DNA of 64,000 nt from JAJAZB01 sp965249815 (GTDB taxonomy: Bacteria; Bacteroidota; Bacteroidia; Cytophagales; Spirosomataceae). Below, piece by piece: positions 24,382 through 33,553 of the stretch. The position numbers were made by a program, and so were the translations under genes. Below the pieces are notes generated by a model, which had not been told where the DNA came from, made no database searches, and saw nothing but the letters and a program-made list of their open reading frames with translations. The DNA is taken from NCBI GenBank assembly GCA_965249815.1, contig CBDFMV010000002.1:372001-436000 (forward strand), read 5' to 3'. How positions within the stretch are numbered: position 1 is the first letter of the stretch; every line of letters begins with the position of its first letter.

Positions 24382-27355
24382 CAGAAACTATTTTCTGGCC
24401 ATACAAACTCCCGCTGCGGCTCAACTGCTGAGGCATTACGGAGGACCGTTTGGGCCGGGTGCCCCCCACCCTGAATTTGTGGCGTTTCAGCAAACTTTGC
24501 AAAACTTAGGCTATCCGCAACAGTGTACCAACCTCTCCGTAATTAATGGCAGCCCAAATGCCAGCGACGTAAGTACCCGCGCGGGTAATCAACCGGGTGA
24601 TTTAATTATGAATAGTTTTACGCCTTATGTTATTCAGAATACATTCGTTCAGGTGAGAACGAATAATCCCAACAACAACACAGTCGTGCTTGATTTTGCG
24701 GCTGTTGGGATACTTCTAAATCACGCTTCCGTTACGTTCTACAACAGCAGCTTGAACGATGATTTCCTGCCTGGCGGCTACATCGCAGTTCCGTACAACG
24801 TTGATAGAGCCAGAACTGATTTTCGATCTTCATTCGTTCCCACGTTTAGCTCCATTGATTTTCAGGGTCCACGCAACGAACAGGGCCAACGGCAAAACCT
24901 GAACGTGCAAACGGCCCGAGCAAACGGGCAAACCCCATTTCTTGAAATTTTTGGTACATTCGGAAATATAAATAGTCCTCATGCAAATCCAGGGTCTGTT
25001 ATTTGGCGGGATGTCGCCAACAGTGTCGCAGCCCGGGATAGGGCTACACTAAATAGTTGTCCAGTTCCACCCACGCCTTCTTTTCAGGCTGAACGACCTT
25101 TTTTCTGCGTTCCCAACGACATTTTCAACAGCCAACAGCTACACGCTACGCTGGACGATCCAACCAATGCTTCGCAGTACGAAGATACTTGGTCTATTTC
25201 CAATAACGTGCCTTTCACCGGACAAGGTTCGACCGCGATTACGTATGCTTTCGGCTCGTTTAGTTCAGGTTTATATACCATTACGGTAGAGAGACGCTTT
25301 CGGAATATTCCTTCACCCCAGGTTTCGTTCAGCCAGTCATTCTTCGTTTGCTCATCTAGTTACCAACTTCCTTGTAGCTATTCCGACGGAGACTTTATCA
25401 CCCTACTGAGTTTAAATAACCCCGACGACTATGTATTTGCCCGGTATAGTGGGGGAGTCTTATTTGCAGCCACTGCGAACGGTACTTTCGTTTCCAGGAG
25501 TACGTTGGCGATTCATTACGTTCCAGAACCGTATTTGTCATGTTTTGCTGAAAGCGATCCACGAGGCCCAAACAGTCTTTCCCTCTCGGCGGGATGTTAT
25601 ACGCTCAAAGCCAAACATTCAAATCGATTCATTCAGCCAGAGAATAATAATGTTGGTGCCCGCTTGCGCCAATACGATGCCAATGGCCAAAGCAATCAAG
25701 TGTTCAGGCTCGACGTAGTTGACGGCAACGCCTATAAGATTTCGTCCGTACCCAGCAACCTCATCGTCGAGGCCGAGGGTGCAGGAACAAACTACGGCAC
25801 TCTAGTTAAATTGAACAATTGGAGTTTTGGCAATCACCAGAAATGGGATATTACTCCTTGGGGCGACGGTACTTATAAACTTGCTCCTAAACACATTCCC
25901 GCCTTGCTTTTCGATATCGAGGGCACTTACGTTGACAACGGCGCGGGCGTTCACCTGTGGGGTCAGCATGGAGGCGACAACCAGCGCTTTTACATCCAAA
26001 GCACGGGTTGTACGGGTGGCCCTCCGCCTACCGGATGCACCATCAACCGGGTGCGGTTTAAGTTCCGCAACGTGGGCGACTGTTGCTTTGACCGGCTGCA
26101 AGGGGCCAAAATTCAAGGCTCTAATGACCAATCCAGTTGGGCCGACCTGCACACCTTTACCGAAAACGGTACGGGTGCCTGGCAGGAAAAAACCTTCACG
26201 GGTGGCACGTACGCATCCGTCCGCTTTGTGGCCGGGCCAACTGGCTTCGGCGAGTTGTACGAACTCGAATTTTACAACGGCAATACACGCCTGACCGGTA
26301 CGGGCTTCGGTAGCGCCGGGGGCGATGCCAACACGGGCTATCAGGCTGCCTTCGACGGCAACCTGTCCACTCAGTGGCACGGCCCTTCAGCGGGTAGCCA
26401 GAACGTCGCCGGGTTGAGCCTGACGGGGTGCAGTGGCGGGGGTTGTTCCGCGCCGGTGCCGACTGTTTCGGGTGGGGGCAACGTGTGCAACGGGGCGACC
26501 GTTACGCTCACCGCCTCGGGGTGTTCGGGCACTTACCACTGGTCGAACGGCGTCAACGGCAATAGCAGCATCATCGTCGGGGCGGGCACGTACTCGGTCA
26601 CCTGCGAACAGGGCGGCTGCACGAGCACCTCCTCGTCGGCGGTGACGGTGACGGCCAACTGTGGCGGCACGGGCAATTGCGTAGTCAACCGGGTACGGTT
26701 CAAGTTCCGCAACGTGGGCGAGTGCTGCATGAACCGGCTGCAAGGAGCCAAGATTCAAGGCTCCAACGACCAAAGCAACTGGGCTGACTTGTACATTTCT
26801 GCCAGCAATGGAACGGGTGACTGGCAGGAATTCACCTTTGGCAACACCACTTCTTACCAGTACGTGCGTTTCCTGGCCGGACTGGAAGGCTATGGGGAAC
26901 TCTACGAACTTGAATTTTACAACGGCACTACCCGCCTGACCGGTACCGGCTTCGGTACGTCGGGTACTGACGCCAGCAATGGTTATGCGGCTGCCTTTGA
27001 TGGCAACGTATTGACTCAATGGCATGGCACTTTCCCCGGCACCAACAACTACGCCGGGTTGAGCCTGAGTGGTTGCGGCAGCGGCGGGCGGTTGTCAGCA
27101 AGTGAGGCGGCAACGGAAGAAACCGGGCCGGAGGGCCTGCTGCTGGTGCCCAACCCGGCCAGCGACTACGTGGAGTTGCGCCTGCCCACCGGCGAGCAGG
27201 TCCGGCGGGCGGTGTGCTACGACGTGCAGGGCCGGGCGCTCATCGAAACCACCCACGCCCGGCTGTACACGGGTCGGCTGGCGGGGGGCACGTACCTGAT
27301 TCGGGTCGAGACGAAGGCGGGCCGCACCTACAGCCGGGTACTGGTGAAGTTGTAA
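24382..27355 (+). pseudogene. Fragment 3 (lectin, discoidin-like repeats, T9SS signal) of the IS-split gene
   Basis: Encodes residues 455-1445 of the reconstructed protein. In order: the rest of the catalytic region; a ricin-type beta-trefoil at about 857-995 (GCYTLKAKHSNRFIQPE, then DNQRFYIQS); a discoidin/F5-8C-like module at about 1007-1135 (NRVRFKFRNVGDCCFDRLQG); an Ig-like module at about 1144-1214 (NVCNGATVTLTASGCSG); a second discoidin-like copy at about 1219-1350; and a type IX secretion C-terminal domain (VPNPASDYVELRL to YSRVLVKL). The intact protein would be a secreted, carbohydrate-binding esterase or lipase. Internal ATG starts exist but lack a signal peptide. Confidence 0.9.
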
Positions 27356-27373
27356 TCCGCCCGCTGTTTAAGC

Positions 27374-27409
27374 AAAAAGCCCTTCCCGGACGTCCGGGAA
27401 GGGCTTTTT
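27374..27409 (+). terminator. Rho-independent terminator
   Basis: AAAAAGCCCTTCCCGGAC and its exact complement form an 18-bp perfect stem ending in TTTTT, 19 nt after the secreted gene stop. Confidence 0.92.
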
Positions 27410-27500
27410 ATTTTATTGGTGAGCCCTTTGAATTGTTAAAACACCGAATTTCATTAACCCAAGTTGTGTAGTAAAAAAGAAAGCCTCCGCAATCCGCCCA

Positions 27501-27642
27501 AACCACCCCGCCCTTCGGGCACCCCTCCTTAAAAAGGCGGGGATTCGTAATGGTTTCTTTTCTTATTTGAGGAGAGTTGTACCTGTAGCAAGCAACGAAT
27601 CCCCTCCTTTTTAAGGAGGGGTGCCCGAAGGGCGGGGTGGTT
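27501..27642. repeat. Long GC-rich inverted repeat
   Basis: The left arm (27501-27548, AACCACCCCGCCCTTCGGGC onward) pairs with the right arm (27595-27642, ending GCCCGAAGGGCGGGGTGGTT), with small bulges, around a 46-nt loop. The style (CCCCTCC / GGAGGGG blocks) is akin to the repeats at 35293 and 60620. Confidence 0.85.
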
Positions 27643-27677
27643 CAGGTCGGGGTAAAAACCGCTTGCACTACCACACG

Positions 27678-27928
27678 ACTTGATTATCCAAATCGCCGAT
27701 TTGGATAATCAAGTCGTGAAGTTGAATGGTGAAATCTACGATTTTGAGATTGAAATCGGGGATTTTAACATTCAAATCACCGATTTTGAGATTAGAAACG
27801 CCGATTTGGCTATTGAAATCAGTGTTTTCAACAATGAAATTCCCGATCTGAAGAGTGAAATCGACGATTTTAGCTTCAAAATCATCGTTTCTAACTATGA
27901 AAAGCCCGATTTCAACATTTGGGAAGTG
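27678..27928. repeat. 21-bp phased degenerate repeat array (AT-rich type)
   Basis: Eleven consecutive 21-nt units start at 27698 and every 21 nt to 27908, with no indels. Consensus GATTTTnAnATTGAAATCnC; each unit has outer dyad symmetry (GATTT/AAATC). The array opens with a perfect palindrome, GACTTGATTATCCAAATC-GCC and its complement (27678-27716). On the plus strand it could encode 7-residue repeats (IGDFNIQ, ITDFEIR), but no signal or start supports translation. Confidence 0.85.
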
Positions 27929-28036
27929 CCCCCCATTATTGATCTACCGGTAGCGATGTATCCCCAGCCAGCTTTTACTATTGTGGCACCTGGAGCTTTT
28001 CACTTTTCCCCTTTTTCCCTCCGGGTCTGCACTCAC

Positions 28037-28408
28037 ATGGGAAAGCAAAAAGTCAACATCCCCGTCAACGTCGAGGAACTCCTCGAACTGGCCCGGCAAG
28101 TGGCCGCCAAACACGCCGCCGACGGGGCGTCGTCCATCCTCAACTCGCTCCAGGATTATTCCTGGAACACCCTCGGGCCGACCATCCCCGCCTGTTTAGC
28201 CAAACACCGGGAAGCCGAGCACCTGCGCAGTCAGATGGAGCAAGCGTACGAAGCCCGCGACCTGCTGTTGCCTTCGATTCGCAACGCCACCCAATCGAGC
28301 CGCGACCTGCTGAAGGGGGCCTTTCGGGCCACGCCCAAGCGGTTGGGCGACTGGGGCTTCGACGTGTCGGAGTCAGCCAAAAAGCCTAAGCCGGAGCCGA
28401 CGACGTAA
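28037..28408 (+). CDS. Hypothetical protein
   Basis: 123 residues from the ATG at 28037; not recognised. It is helical and charged: VNIPVNVEELLELARQVAAK, LRSQMEQAYEARDLLLPSIR and a Pro/Lys tail (KKPKPEPTT), with no signal or membrane span. Codon use is GC-rich and typical for the genome, unlike the AT-rich array that precedes it in the same open frame, so the real gene probably starts here. It ends 8 nt before a 33-nt palindrome that could serve as terminator. Confidence 0.55.
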   Translation: MGKQKVNIPVNVEELLELARQVAAKHAADGASSILNSLQDYSWNTLGPTIPACLAKHREAEHLRSQMEQAYEARDLLLPSIRNATQSSRDLLKGAFRATPKRLGDWGFDVSESAKKPKPEPTT

Positions 28409-28416
28409 AGCAGAAA

Positions 28417-28449
28417 AGACCGAACAGGTTTTTAAAACCTGTTCGGTCT
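28417..28449. terminator. 33-nt perfect palindrome between convergent genes
   Basis: AGACCGAACAGGTTTT-T-AAAACCTGTTCGGTCT: 16-nt arms and one central T. It lies between the convergent ends of the hypothetical gene and the TauE exporter and may terminate both. Related palindromes are at 1618 and 61787. Confidence 0.8.
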
Positions 28450-28470
28450 GAATCGGTTGAACCACTGGCC

Positions 28471-29436
28471 TCACCCCAGAATCCGCTTCAAACTCGCCAG
28501 AATCACCACGATACCCACCATGATCATCAGCGCCTTGACGGGCAGTTTGGACGAAAGCCGGGCGGCGATGGGCGCGGCAATCGTACCGCCCAGCAGCAGG
28601 CCCAGAATGACCTGCCACTGCGAAAAACCAATCGTGAAGATGAACGTAAGCGCCGAGGCGAGCGAGATGAAAAACTCGGCCAGGTTGACCGACCCAATCG
28701 TGTAGCGCGGGTGCCGCCCCGAGGCGATGAGCGTAGAAGTCACAATAGGTCCCCAGCCGCCGCCGCCGACCGAATCCATGAAACCGCCGAACCAGGCCAG
28801 CGGCCCGATGAGTTTCACGGGTTTCTTCGCCGTGCGTTTGCGCAGGGCTTTGCGAATAATCAGAATCCCCAAAATCAGCGTGTAGCCCGACACGGCGGGT
28901 TTGACGTAATGCACGTACTCTTCGACCAGGTTCGACAGCAGGTACGCGCCCAGAATTGCCCCGATGACGCCCGGAATCAGCAGGGCCTTGAACAGTTTGG
29001 AGTTGACGTTGCCGAATTTCAGGTGCATGTAGCCCGACACGCCACTCGTAAAGATTTCGGACGTGTGGACGCTCATGCTGATCACGGCAGGCGAAATGCC
29101 CACGTTGGCCAGAAACGTGGAGGCCGTCACGCCGTAGGCCATGCCCAGCGCCCCGTCCACCATTTGCGCCAGAAAGCCACCGAGGATGTACAACAGGATG
29201 TCGGGCGTGATGGAGGTGAAGGCCGTTGTGACGTTTTCGACCGTCAGAAACGTGAACAGCAGGTGCCCGACCACCATCAGCGCCAGGGCGCTCGTGCCGT
29301 GAATGACCCACTCGGCCCAGGTGCGCTCGCGCTTCCAGAGGGTTTTGACCGCCTCCTCGAACGGATTTTTGCGGCCCACTTTCGGGGCCTCAGTGCGGGG
29401 AGAAACGGGTGGAGCGAGTTCCTGAACGGGTTCCAT
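28471..29436 (-). CDS. Sulfite exporter TauE/SafE family permease
   Basis: 321 residues with about eight membrane spans after a soluble N-terminal tail of about 45 residues. TauE/SafE features: GGFLAQMVDGALGMAYGVT in the first repeat and GGFMDSVGGGGWGPIVTSTL in the second, marking the inverted duplicated halves. The family moves sulfite, sulfoacetate or related organosulfur anions across the inner membrane. It is on the same strand as, and downstream of, the TonB-dependent receptor at 29620, separated by a word-repeat palindrome and about 180 bp, so a shared substrate is possible but unproven. Confidence 0.85.
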   Translation of the reverse strand: MEPVQELAPPVSPRTEAPKVGRKNPFEEAVKTLWKRERTWAEWVIHGTSALALMVVGHLLFTFLTVENVTTAFTSITPDILLYILGGFLAQMVDGALGMAYGVTASTFLANVGISPAVISMSVHTSEIFTSGVSGYMHLKFGNVNSKLFKALLIPGVIGAILGAYLLSNLVEEYVHYVKPAVSGYTLILGILIIRKALRKRTAKKPVKLIGPLAWFGGFMDSVGGGGWGPIVTSTLIASGRHPRYTIGSVNLAEFFISLASALTFIFTIGFSQWQVILGLLLGGTIAAPIAARLSSKLPVKALMIMVGIVVILASLKRILG

Positions 29437-29519
29437 GCAGTCAGTTTACGGGCAAAAATAGGAAGGCGGCCGTAAAATCTATCAATTAAGTAGAGTTTTA
29501 TTTCGCCCGACACTTTTTC

Positions 29520-29620
29520 AATGACCAGTTACCATTGACCAGTGACCAATGAAAATTCAACCGCGCGGCGGACCGCAACTAATCATTGGTCACTGGTCAA
29601 TGGTGGTAACTGGTCATTGT
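29520..29620. repeat. Reiterated-word palindrome (CCAGTGACCAATGA type)
   Basis: The left arm repeats variants of ATTGACCAGTGACCAATGA; the right arm (from 29583) repeats the complement TCATTGGTCACTGGTCAATG, with an imperfect stem of about 35 bp. It lies immediately after the stop of the TonB receptor gene. Confidence 0.8.
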
Positions 29621-32448
29621 TATTTGACTTCCCACGTCAGGGCCAGGTAGTACAACCCCCCGAGGTTGGGGCCACCGGCGTACTGCACGTAGCGGTTGTT
29701 GAACACGTTCGAGGCCCCCAACTTGGCCGTCAGGCCGACCGTCGGGATGCGGCGGTTCACCTGGACGTCCACCGAATGGTAGGCGGGCACGTCGCCGATG
29801 ACGAGCGGGCTTTGCCAGAGGTAGCTTTTCTGCCAGTGCCAGACCACGTTGAAGCCCGTATTTTTCAGGAATTCCCGGTTGCCCACCGACACGTTCGTGG
29901 CCCATTTGGGCGTGTTGAACGAGGTTACGAAAATATCCGGCGCGTCGTTGGCGACGAGGTCGTTGAAATTCACGTTGCCCGTCAGCGTGAATTTCTTGTA
30001 GAATTGGTACGTCAGCCCCAGCGTAGAGCCGTAGCTGTGGTACTGGTTCCTGGCGTTGGTGTACACCCGGTAGCGCGTTTGCTTCGAGCGCGTGAGCATG
30101 TCGAGGACCGAGGCGTCGGTGCCGACCTGGCCCGAGACGGGCACGGCCACTTCCACCTGGCCCAGAAAGCCCGTGTAGATGTTGTAGTACGCCTCCCAGT
30201 CAATGGCCAGTTTGTTGTTGAACAGCACGCTTTTGTACCCCACTTCCGCCGAGTTGATGCGCTCGGGCTGCATCGTGGGCAGGTTGGCGATTTGCAGCAG
30301 GGCGCGGTTTTTCAGCGCGGCGTCGTTTTTAACACCGCCGTTGGCCACGTCGGCGTTGACGGCGGAAGTAAAATTGTTGATGGACGCCAGCGTGTAGGAA
30401 TTCTCCAGGTAGCCGAGGCCCTCGTTCACCCGCGCCAGCCCACCGACGCGCCGCACGTTGCCGTTATTGACGAATGACAGCGCCTCGAACAGGGCCGGGA
30501 ACCGGAAGCCGTTCTGGTACGAAACCCGGAAATTGTGCGGCCCCGCCGAGTACACCGCCGCAAGGCGCGGGTTCCATTTGGCCGTGAATTCGGGGTTGTA
30601 ATCCACCCGCAGCGAGCCGGTCAGTTTCAGGCGGTCGTTGAAAAGCAGTTTCGTGGCCTGCACGAACCCGCCCACTTTCTGGTAATGCTGGTACTTGCCG
30701 CCGGGCTGGGTGCGCTCGGTGAGCGGGCGCGAAAAATCCACGAAGTCGTTGCCGTCGGGGTACACGAAGTAGTGCCGGTAGTCGCCGCCCACGAGCAGGT
30801 CCACGAAGCGGATGCGTTCCTTGAGGTTGTACTGAAATTCGGTGTGCGACGTGACGCTTTTCTGAAGCAACCAGGCCCCGCCCGTAGTCGGCGCACCCGC
30901 CACGAGGCTGGCGTGGTCCCAGTTGTTGATGCCCGTAATCGTGTTTTTGAGGTCGTTGAAAGCGGCTGTGCCCGGTTGCACCCGCCCGGCGTCGGCGGCG
31001 GCGCGGGCCTGGGCGAAGGCCGCAGGCAGGTCGGTGCCACCGTTGACGGCGCTTTGCAGCGTTTTCTGGAACGCGCTGCCCCAGTTGGCGTTCGGGGCGT
31101 TGGTCAGGTCGATGTTATCGGCCAGGGGCTTGAGGTTGTACGAATTGCCCGTGTTTTCGACCAGCACGTAACTCCGTACGAAGGCCTCCGGCGAGCGCAG
31201 TTCGAAGCGGTGGCTCTGCACGGTTACGTCGCGCAACTGGATTTTGTTGCCGCGCTGAAACACGCCGTCCATCAGCCCGAAGCGGTAGCCGTACGAGGCT
31301 TCCCAGCGGTCGTTGAGTTTGTAGAAAAAGCTGGCGTCGGCCTTGAGGTTGCGCACCACGGGGTTGATAAGGTCGCGCTCCAGGTAGCCCGTGCGGCGCA
31401 CGTTGAAGGTCTGCGTTTTGCCCGCGAGCTGAATCGTCACCGGCACGTTGTTGTTGTTTTCGTCGCCGTAGCGGTTCCAGAGGTCGGCGGCGGGGTTGCT
31501 GCTTCCGGAAAGTTCGGGGAAACGCGGGTTGGCCGAGGTCAGGTTCTGCGGGTTCTGGTCGGTGGTGTTGGTCGAAACCCAGTCGATGCCGCGCAGGTAG
31601 CTCAGGTTGACTTTAAACGCAAACCGGTCGTTGAAGGCCTTCGCGTAGCGGATGGCCGTTTCGGTCAGCACGCTCGCCGAACGGTCGCGGTTGTCGACGT
31701 GGTTGACGCCCGTTTTCTGGTAAAAACTCAGTCCCTGGTACCGGAACGGGCTTTTGGTTTGCAGGTTGGCCATGCCGTTGATGGCGTTCATGCCGTAGAG
31801 CGCCGAGGCCGCGCCGGGCGTGATTTCCACGCTTTCGATGTCCAGTTCGGTCGGGCCGATGGCGTTGCCCAGCGGCACGCCGAGCGTGGCGGCCTGCATG
31901 TCCACGCCGTCGACGAGTTGCATGAAGCGGAAGTTGTTGGGGATGTTGAAGCCCCGCGTGTTGGGCACCTGGAAGGTCAGCCCCAGCGTGAGCATCTGCA
32001 CCCCTTTCACGCTGGCGAGGGCGTCGTAAAAACTCGGCGCGGCGGCGTTCTGAATGGCCCGGAGGTCGAGTTTTTCAATCGCCACGGGCGATTTTAGGAT
32101 GCTCTCCTCCACGCGGCTGGCCGACACGACCACTTCATCGACGAGCAGGTTCTGCGTCGTAAGTTGCAGGGCCAGCGGCTGCGAGGTCGAAGCAATGGCA
32201 AACTCCTGCGTTTTGTACCCCACAAACGACACGAGCAGGGTGAACGGCGGCTTGCGGCTGGTTTTCAATTCAAACGAGCCGTCGGGCCGGGTCACCGTGC
32301 CGGAAATCGTGTTTTTAATCAGCAACGAAGCGCCAGGAAGGGGTTCGCGGGTGTTGCCGTCGGTGATTTTGCCGGAAAGCAAAAAGGCATCCTGGGCCAC
32401 GACAGCGGCGGGAAGCAGGAGAAAAAGCAGCGCGAAAACGTGTTTCAT
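29620..32448 (-). CDS. TonB-dependent outer-membrane receptor
   Basis: 942 residues from the ATG at 32448, which gives a clean signal peptide (HVFALLFLLLPAAVVAQ); the longer frame to 32562 has none. Then come a carboxypeptidase-regulatory-like domain (LSGKITDGNTREPLPGASLL), a plug (VDEVVVSASRVEESILKSPV and ELDIESVEITPGAASALYG) and a large beta-barrel ending YYLALTWEVK. It would import a large or scarce ligand with TonB energy. No SusD partner follows, so it is more likely a metal, cofactor or small-molecule receptor than a SusCD glycan importer. A TauE/SafE gene lies downstream. Confidence 0.92.
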   Translation of the reverse strand: MKHVFALLFLLLPAAVVAQDAFLLSGKITDGNTREPLPGASLLIKNTISGTVTRPDGSFELKTSRKPPFTLLVSFVGYKTQEFAIASTSQPLALQLTTQNLLVDEVVVSASRVEESILKSPVAIEKLDLRAIQNAAAPSFYDALASVKGVQMLTLGLTFQVPNTRGFNIPNNFRFMQLVDGVDMQAATLGVPLGNAIGPTELDIESVEITPGAASALYGMNAINGMANLQTKSPFRYQGLSFYQKTGVNHVDNRDRSASVLTETAIRYAKAFNDRFAFKVNLSYLRGIDWVSTNTTDQNPQNLTSANPRFPELSGSSNPAADLWNRYGDENNNNVPVTIQLAGKTQTFNVRRTGYLERDLINPVVRNLKADASFFYKLNDRWEASYGYRFGLMDGVFQRGNKIQLRDVTVQSHRFELRSPEAFVRSYVLVENTGNSYNLKPLADNIDLTNAPNANWGSAFQKTLQSAVNGGTDLPAAFAQARAAADAGRVQPGTAAFNDLKNTITGINNWDHASLVAGAPTTGGAWLLQKSVTSHTEFQYNLKERIRFVDLLVGGDYRHYFVYPDGNDFVDFSRPLTERTQPGGKYQHYQKVGGFVQATKLLFNDRLKLTGSLRVDYNPEFTAKWNPRLAAVYSAGPHNFRVSYQNGFRFPALFEALSFVNNGNVRRVGGLARVNEGLGYLENSYTLASINNFTSAVNADVANGGVKNDAALKNRALLQIANLPTMQPERINSAEVGYKSVLFNNKLAIDWEAYYNIYTGFLGQVEVAVPVSGQVGTDASVLDMLTRSKQTRYRVYTNARNQYHSYGSTLGLTYQFYKKFTLTGNVNFNDLVANDAPDIFVTSFNTPKWATNVSVGNREFLKNTGFNVVWHWQKSYLWQSPLVIGDVPAYHSVDVQVNRRIPTVGLTAKLGASNVFNNRYVQYAGGPNLGGLYYLALTWEVK

Positions 32449-32504
32449 CGGGAAGGAAAGACTTGAATTCGGGAGCAAGGTTACACACAGACTATTTAAT
32501 CTAC

Positions 32505-32533
32505 CAAATTTATAGAGTAGTTTTTTAGTTTTG
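32505..32533. promoter_or_regulatory. Divergent -7 elements for the TonB receptor and the chrA relic
   Basis: The minus strand has TAAATTTG (32512-32505), 57 nt before the receptor ATG. The plus strand has TAGTTTTG (32526-32533), 28 nt before the relic ATG. Both match TAnnTTTG; -33 elements are not clear at 19-nt spacing. Confidence 0.45.
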
Positions 32534-32560
32534 CTGGACAAACACCCGCTCCTTGTGCTC

Positions 32561-32653
32561 ATGGATCAAAACTACCCCTACTCACTTCGCGAACTGATCC
32601 TTTATTTCCTGCGTCTGGGCGCGGTCGGTTTTGGCCTTGGGCCTTTTGAGTAG
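32561..32653 (+). pseudogene. Chromate transporter (ChrA) N-terminal relic
   Basis: A 30-codon ORF reads YSLRELILYFLRLGAVGFG, the characteristic first helix of ChrA/CHR transporters, whose next residues should be GP; here the frame continues LGPFE and stops. The remaining 350 or more codons of a chrA gene are missing, and the SOD gene begins 30 nt later. The retained promoter-like element and start codon suggest a deletion that fused the SOD region to a chrA 5' end. Confidence 0.6.
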
Positions 32654-32682
32654 ATTAGGCGTTTCATTCTAACCTGAACTTC

Positions 32683-33408
32683 ATGAACCGTACCGATTTT
32701 TTGCGAAAAACCAGCCTGGCGGCCGGTGTGGGTCTGCTCACGGGACAGGATGCGTTCAGCGCCACGCTCCTGGAGGGGGGCCTTGATAAACTGACCGACG
32801 CCAGCGGCAAGTTTGTACTGGGTCCGCTGCCCTACGCCGATACGTTTCTCGAACCGTTCATGCCCGCCGACGTCCTCAAACTGCATTACACGGCTCACCA
32901 CGGCGGGGCCGTCAACACGGCCAACAAGGCGACGGAACTTCTCAACAAGGCGTTTGAAACCGGCCAGACGGACGGAATTGACTTCTGGACCAAGAAATTG
33001 TCGCTCCACCTGTCGAGCCACGTGCTGCACACGATATTCTGGACCAACCTGACCAACCGCAAAACCACGCCAACGGGCGAACTGCTACGCCGCATCGAGC
33101 GGGATTTCGGTTCGCTCGATAAAATGAAGGCGCGGCTCAATCACCACGCCAAAGCCGTGGACGGCAACGGCTGGGGGTTGCTGGGGTACCATCCGGCCAG
33201 CGACCGGCTTCTGGTTCTGGAGGTAGAAAACCACGAAAAACTGACGGTGTGGGGCATCGTGCCGTTGATGGTCGTGGATGTGTGGGAACACGCTTATTAC
33301 CTCAAATACAAAAACAAACGCGCGGATTTTGTCGACGAAGTTTTCAATTTTCTGAATTGGGACAACGCCGCACAACGGCTGGATGTCGCCCTGCGCATGA
33401 CGAAATAA
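32683..33408 (+). CDS. Exported Fe/Mn superoxide dismutase
   Basis: 241 residues. The N-terminus (NRTDFLRKTSLAAGVGLL) resembles a weak Tat-type signal, so export is likely. SOD metal ligands are present: His68 in LKLHYTAHHGG, His116 in HVLHTIFW, and Asp199 and His203 in VVDVWEHAYYLKY. His184 (EVENHEKL) stands where MnSODs have Gln, as in mycobacterial and archaeal Fe-type enzymes. The near-invariant active-site Tyr (E. coli Tyr34) is Ala76 here (HHGGAV for HHxxYV). It probably dismutates superoxide in the periplasm, but altered activity is possible. Confidence 0.88.
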   Translation: MNRTDFLRKTSLAAGVGLLTGQDAFSATLLEGGLDKLTDASGKFVLGPLPYADTFLEPFMPADVLKLHYTAHHGGAVNTANKATELLNKAFETGQTDGIDFWTKKLSLHLSSHVLHTIFWTNLTNRKTTPTGELLRRIERDFGSLDKMKARLNHHAKAVDGNGWGLLGYHPASDRLLVLEVENHEKLTVWGIVPLMVVDVWEHAYYLKYKNKRADFVDEVFNFLNWDNAAQRLDVALRMTK

Positions 33409-33497
33409 GTTCGGTACGAATTGCCAGAAACCAACAAGTTTCCTGCGGCCAGGGTTGGGTTCACTGTAACAAAGCCTATTTTTCGTCAGGCCGAAAA

Positions 33498-33531
33498 ACA
33501 AAAAAAGCGCGTCGGGGAGACGCTCTTTTTT
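33498..33531 (+). terminator. Terminator after the SOD gene
   Basis: A-run, GCGTC-GGGGA-GACGC stem, then TCTTTTTT. The stem is short (5 bp, extendable by A/T pairs); it lies 90 nt after the SOD stop and close to the end of the convergent SDR gene. Confidence 0.65.
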
Positions 33532-33553
33532 CTGAAAGCCACATCATCGGCCT

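Larger units (their letters stand above)
27356..28036. other. 681-bp gap: terminator, long inverted repeat, 21-bp array
   Basis: After the secreted gene come a strong terminator (27374), a long inverted repeat (27501-27642), and an exactly 21-bp-phased degenerate array (27698-27928). Open frames through it are a by-product of the 21-bp (7-codon) period. No separate gene was identified before the ATG at 28037. Confidence 0.7.

Noticed and set aside
27680..28036. N-terminal extension of the hypothetical gene through the 21-bp array
   Set aside because: Openness follows from a stop-free unit of 21 nt; composition and codon use change at 28037, where a good ATG exists. Translation of the array is not excluded.
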